Both the position numbers and the translations under genes were made by a program. 64,000 nt of DNA from an uncultured Gammaproteobacteria bacterium (GTDB lineage Bacteria > Pseudomonadota > Gammaproteobacteria > Steroidobacterales > GCA-2729495): assembly GCA_937921935.1 (NCBI GenBank), contig CAKZWQ010000026.1, forward strand, positions 1 to 64,000. The letters are read 5' to 3'. Shown one piece after another: positions 62,959 through 64,000 of the stretch. How positions within the stretch are numbered: position 1 is the first letter of the stretch; every line of letters starts with the position of its first letter. The notes under the pieces were generated by a model. It searched no databases. It saw only the letters and a program-made list of their open reading frames with translations, and was not told where the DNA came from.

Positions 62959-63720
62959 TTAGCGACTGAAGCTGCCGTTGAGGCTCCAGTCATAGTCGTC
63001 AAAGCGGAGCTCAAAGCCCTCGCTGCGGAGAATTCGGGCACTTGACTGGTCGTTCACAAAGCGCGCCATATAGGGCTGCAGGGAGCCGGCTACGGCTGTG
63101 AAGTCTTCATCAAACCAATCGAAGATCCGGGAGACAAAGGCGACCTTTTGGTCAGGGTCAAAGCGATTCCGGGTCGGATCATTTAGGAATCGTTCAGCAG
63201 CCGCATTGAGTTGCCCATCCAGCAGGCCCGCCCGGTAGGCACGATTGGCCAGGCGGGGGCAAGACAGGGACGCGCAAACTATGGCGAAATGAATGCGCGC
63301 ATCTCCCAGGGGCCGGAGGCGACCATGTTCGATATCTTCCAGGCTCATGGCTTCGCCGAGCACCTGCACCCGCATCCGTTTGAAAAAGCGCCAGCGACCA
63401 AAGCTGCCGGCGGGAGACTGGCCAGCCAGAATGCCCTGCAACACGATGGCGTTATAGGCATTGATATAAAAGGCTTTCAAAGCCTCCGGGGATATGAGTT
63501 CCGTGGGCGAGGTTTCGCCCAGCTGACTGACGAAATCGTCCAGGCGCGGATCCAGTGCGAGGCCATCGTAGTCGACGAAGCCGTCGCGCACGTGTGTCAG
63601 GAGCAAATCATCGAGCAGTTCATAGTCCGGCAGGGCGAACGCTGCGCCGGGCAGGCTCAGTAACAGGAAAGTTGCGCAAGCCATGCCTTGCCAGAGGCTA
63701 AAAATCTGCTTGTTTGCCAT
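62959..63720 (-). CDS. DUF547-family exported protein
   Basis: This 253-residue protein has a signal peptide (about 12-29, ending AFA) and a DUF547 domain (about 60-225). The segments AFYINAYNAIVLQGIL, IEHGRLRPLGDARIHFAIVCASLSCP (spanning about 133-158) and FLNDPTRNRF are typical. DUF547 proteins have a papain-like look with a conserved Cys, but their role is not settled. It precedes the msrPQ genes on the same strand by 71 bases and could be co-transcribed with them. Confidence 0.85.
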   Translation of the reverse strand: MANKQIFSLWQGMACATFLLLSLPGAAFALPDYELLDDLLLTHVRDGFVDYDGLALDPRLDDFVSQLGETSPTELISPEALKAFYINAYNAIVLQGILAGQSPAGSFGRWRFFKRMRVQVLGEAMSLEDIEHGRLRPLGDARIHFAIVCASLSCPRLANRAYRAGLLDGQLNAAAERFLNDPTRNRFDPDQKVAFVSRIFDWFDEDFTAVAGSLQPYMARFVNDQSSARILRSEGFELRFDDYDWSLNGSFSR

Positions 63721-63803
63721 AAGAATCCTTGCTGGTGCTCACTGCCAGAGCGACATGGGCGACACTCTAGCCTGTCCGCCACGCTTTGAGGCAACATTTA
63801 GCC

Positions 63804-64000
63804 ATGAAAGTTTCCCAGGTTTTGCTGTTGATCCTGATTGCTCTGTTGACCGCGTGCGGCAGCAGCGAGTCGCCGGACACACAGGATGCGGCCGCCGGGC
63901 CGCTGGTAGTCACCATCGGCGGGACCTCGACGCCGAATACGCCGGGTTCCGCCATGTGGCTGAAATTCAAGGACTCGGCGGAGACGGCCGCTGAGGGGCG
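63804..64000 (+). CDS. Probable TRAP-type solute-binding lipoprotein (5' part)
   Basis: The open frame starting MKVSQVLLLILIALLTAC has a lipobox ending LTAC (Cys18) and continues to the right edge without a stop. After a short Ser/Ala-rich linker, LVVTIGGTSTPNTPGSAMW leads into KFKDSAETAAEG. This resembles the first strand and helix of DctP-type (TRAP) solute-binding proteins. Only 65 residues are visible, so the family is tentative. Confidence 0.5.
   Translation, partial: MKVSQVLLLILIALLTACGSSESPDTQDAAAGPLVVTIGGTSTPNTPGSAMWLKFKDSAETAAEG

Overview
The window comes from a fairly high-GC Gram-negative chromosome, most likely a free-living gammaproteobacterium. The evidence is protein-family content: LipA, SohB, Ogt, a P-II/AmtB pair, MsrPQ, a TIGR04211-type SH3 protein, a lipoprotein M48 peptidase and a Wzx/Wzy polysaccharide locus. 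A placement near Woeseiales/Chromatiales is only an impression, and GC was not computed. I saw no rRNA, tRNA, CRISPR, insertion sequence or prophage.

Left part (1-20.3 kb): housekeeping and envelope genes in short operons. A DoxX fragment is followed by small lipoproteins, DUF192, Ogt, a diguanylate cyclase with an intact product-inhibition site, glyoxalase I, a serine hydrolase and an OmpA-type protein. Next come lipA-sohB, an M48 lipoprotein peptidase and an L,D-transpeptidase lipoprotein. Directly after the transpeptidase lies a full-length phage-tail-sheath homologue with no other phage gene around it. It is followed by a gamma-glutamylcyclotransferase-like protein and two co-directional proteins of unknown family. 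Three enzymes of normally cytosolic type carry export signals: a COG4798-like methyltransferase lipoprotein, a PIMT and an SDR.

Middle (20.3-38.1 kb): a cold-shock gene with a clear terminator and a remnant of a TonB C-terminal domain. A four-gene Gld-type ABC/DUF4340 operon follows, then an M16 peptidase-MFS pair, a dihydroorotase and a nitrilase-fold protein whose catalytic Cys and Lys positions look substituted. An operon then encodes a GltD-like flavoprotein with C-terminal ferredoxin domains plus KorA and KorB. Together these look like a self-contained NAD(P)-linked 2-oxoacid oxidoreductase.

Polysaccharide locus (38.1-53.1 kb): one arm encodes a GHL15-type glycosidase, an IspD/TarI-like cytidylyltransferase, an epimerase, a CDP-glycerol-type polyol phosphotransferase and an SMP-30 protein. 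The other arm encodes a WcaJ-type initiating transferase, a GT4, a Wzc-like co-polymerase/tyrosine kinase, a short Wza-like export protein, an outer-membrane beta-barrel, a Wzy-like polymerase/ligase and a Wzx flippase. This predicts a secreted polymer carrying polyol-phosphate, exported through a short OPX protein plus a separate barrel.

Right part (53.1-64 kb): a YbjQ-family protein, an exported dienelactone hydrolase, a small exported protein next to a strongly structured intergenic segment, and a PAS/sigma54 activator whose promoter region holds four copies of an ACGG-N4-CCGT-like palindrome. These are followed by PBP4 (dacB), an SH3/TM protein, glnK-amtB behind a plausible sigma54 promoter, msrPQ, DUF547 and the start of a probable TRAP solute-binding lipoprotein.
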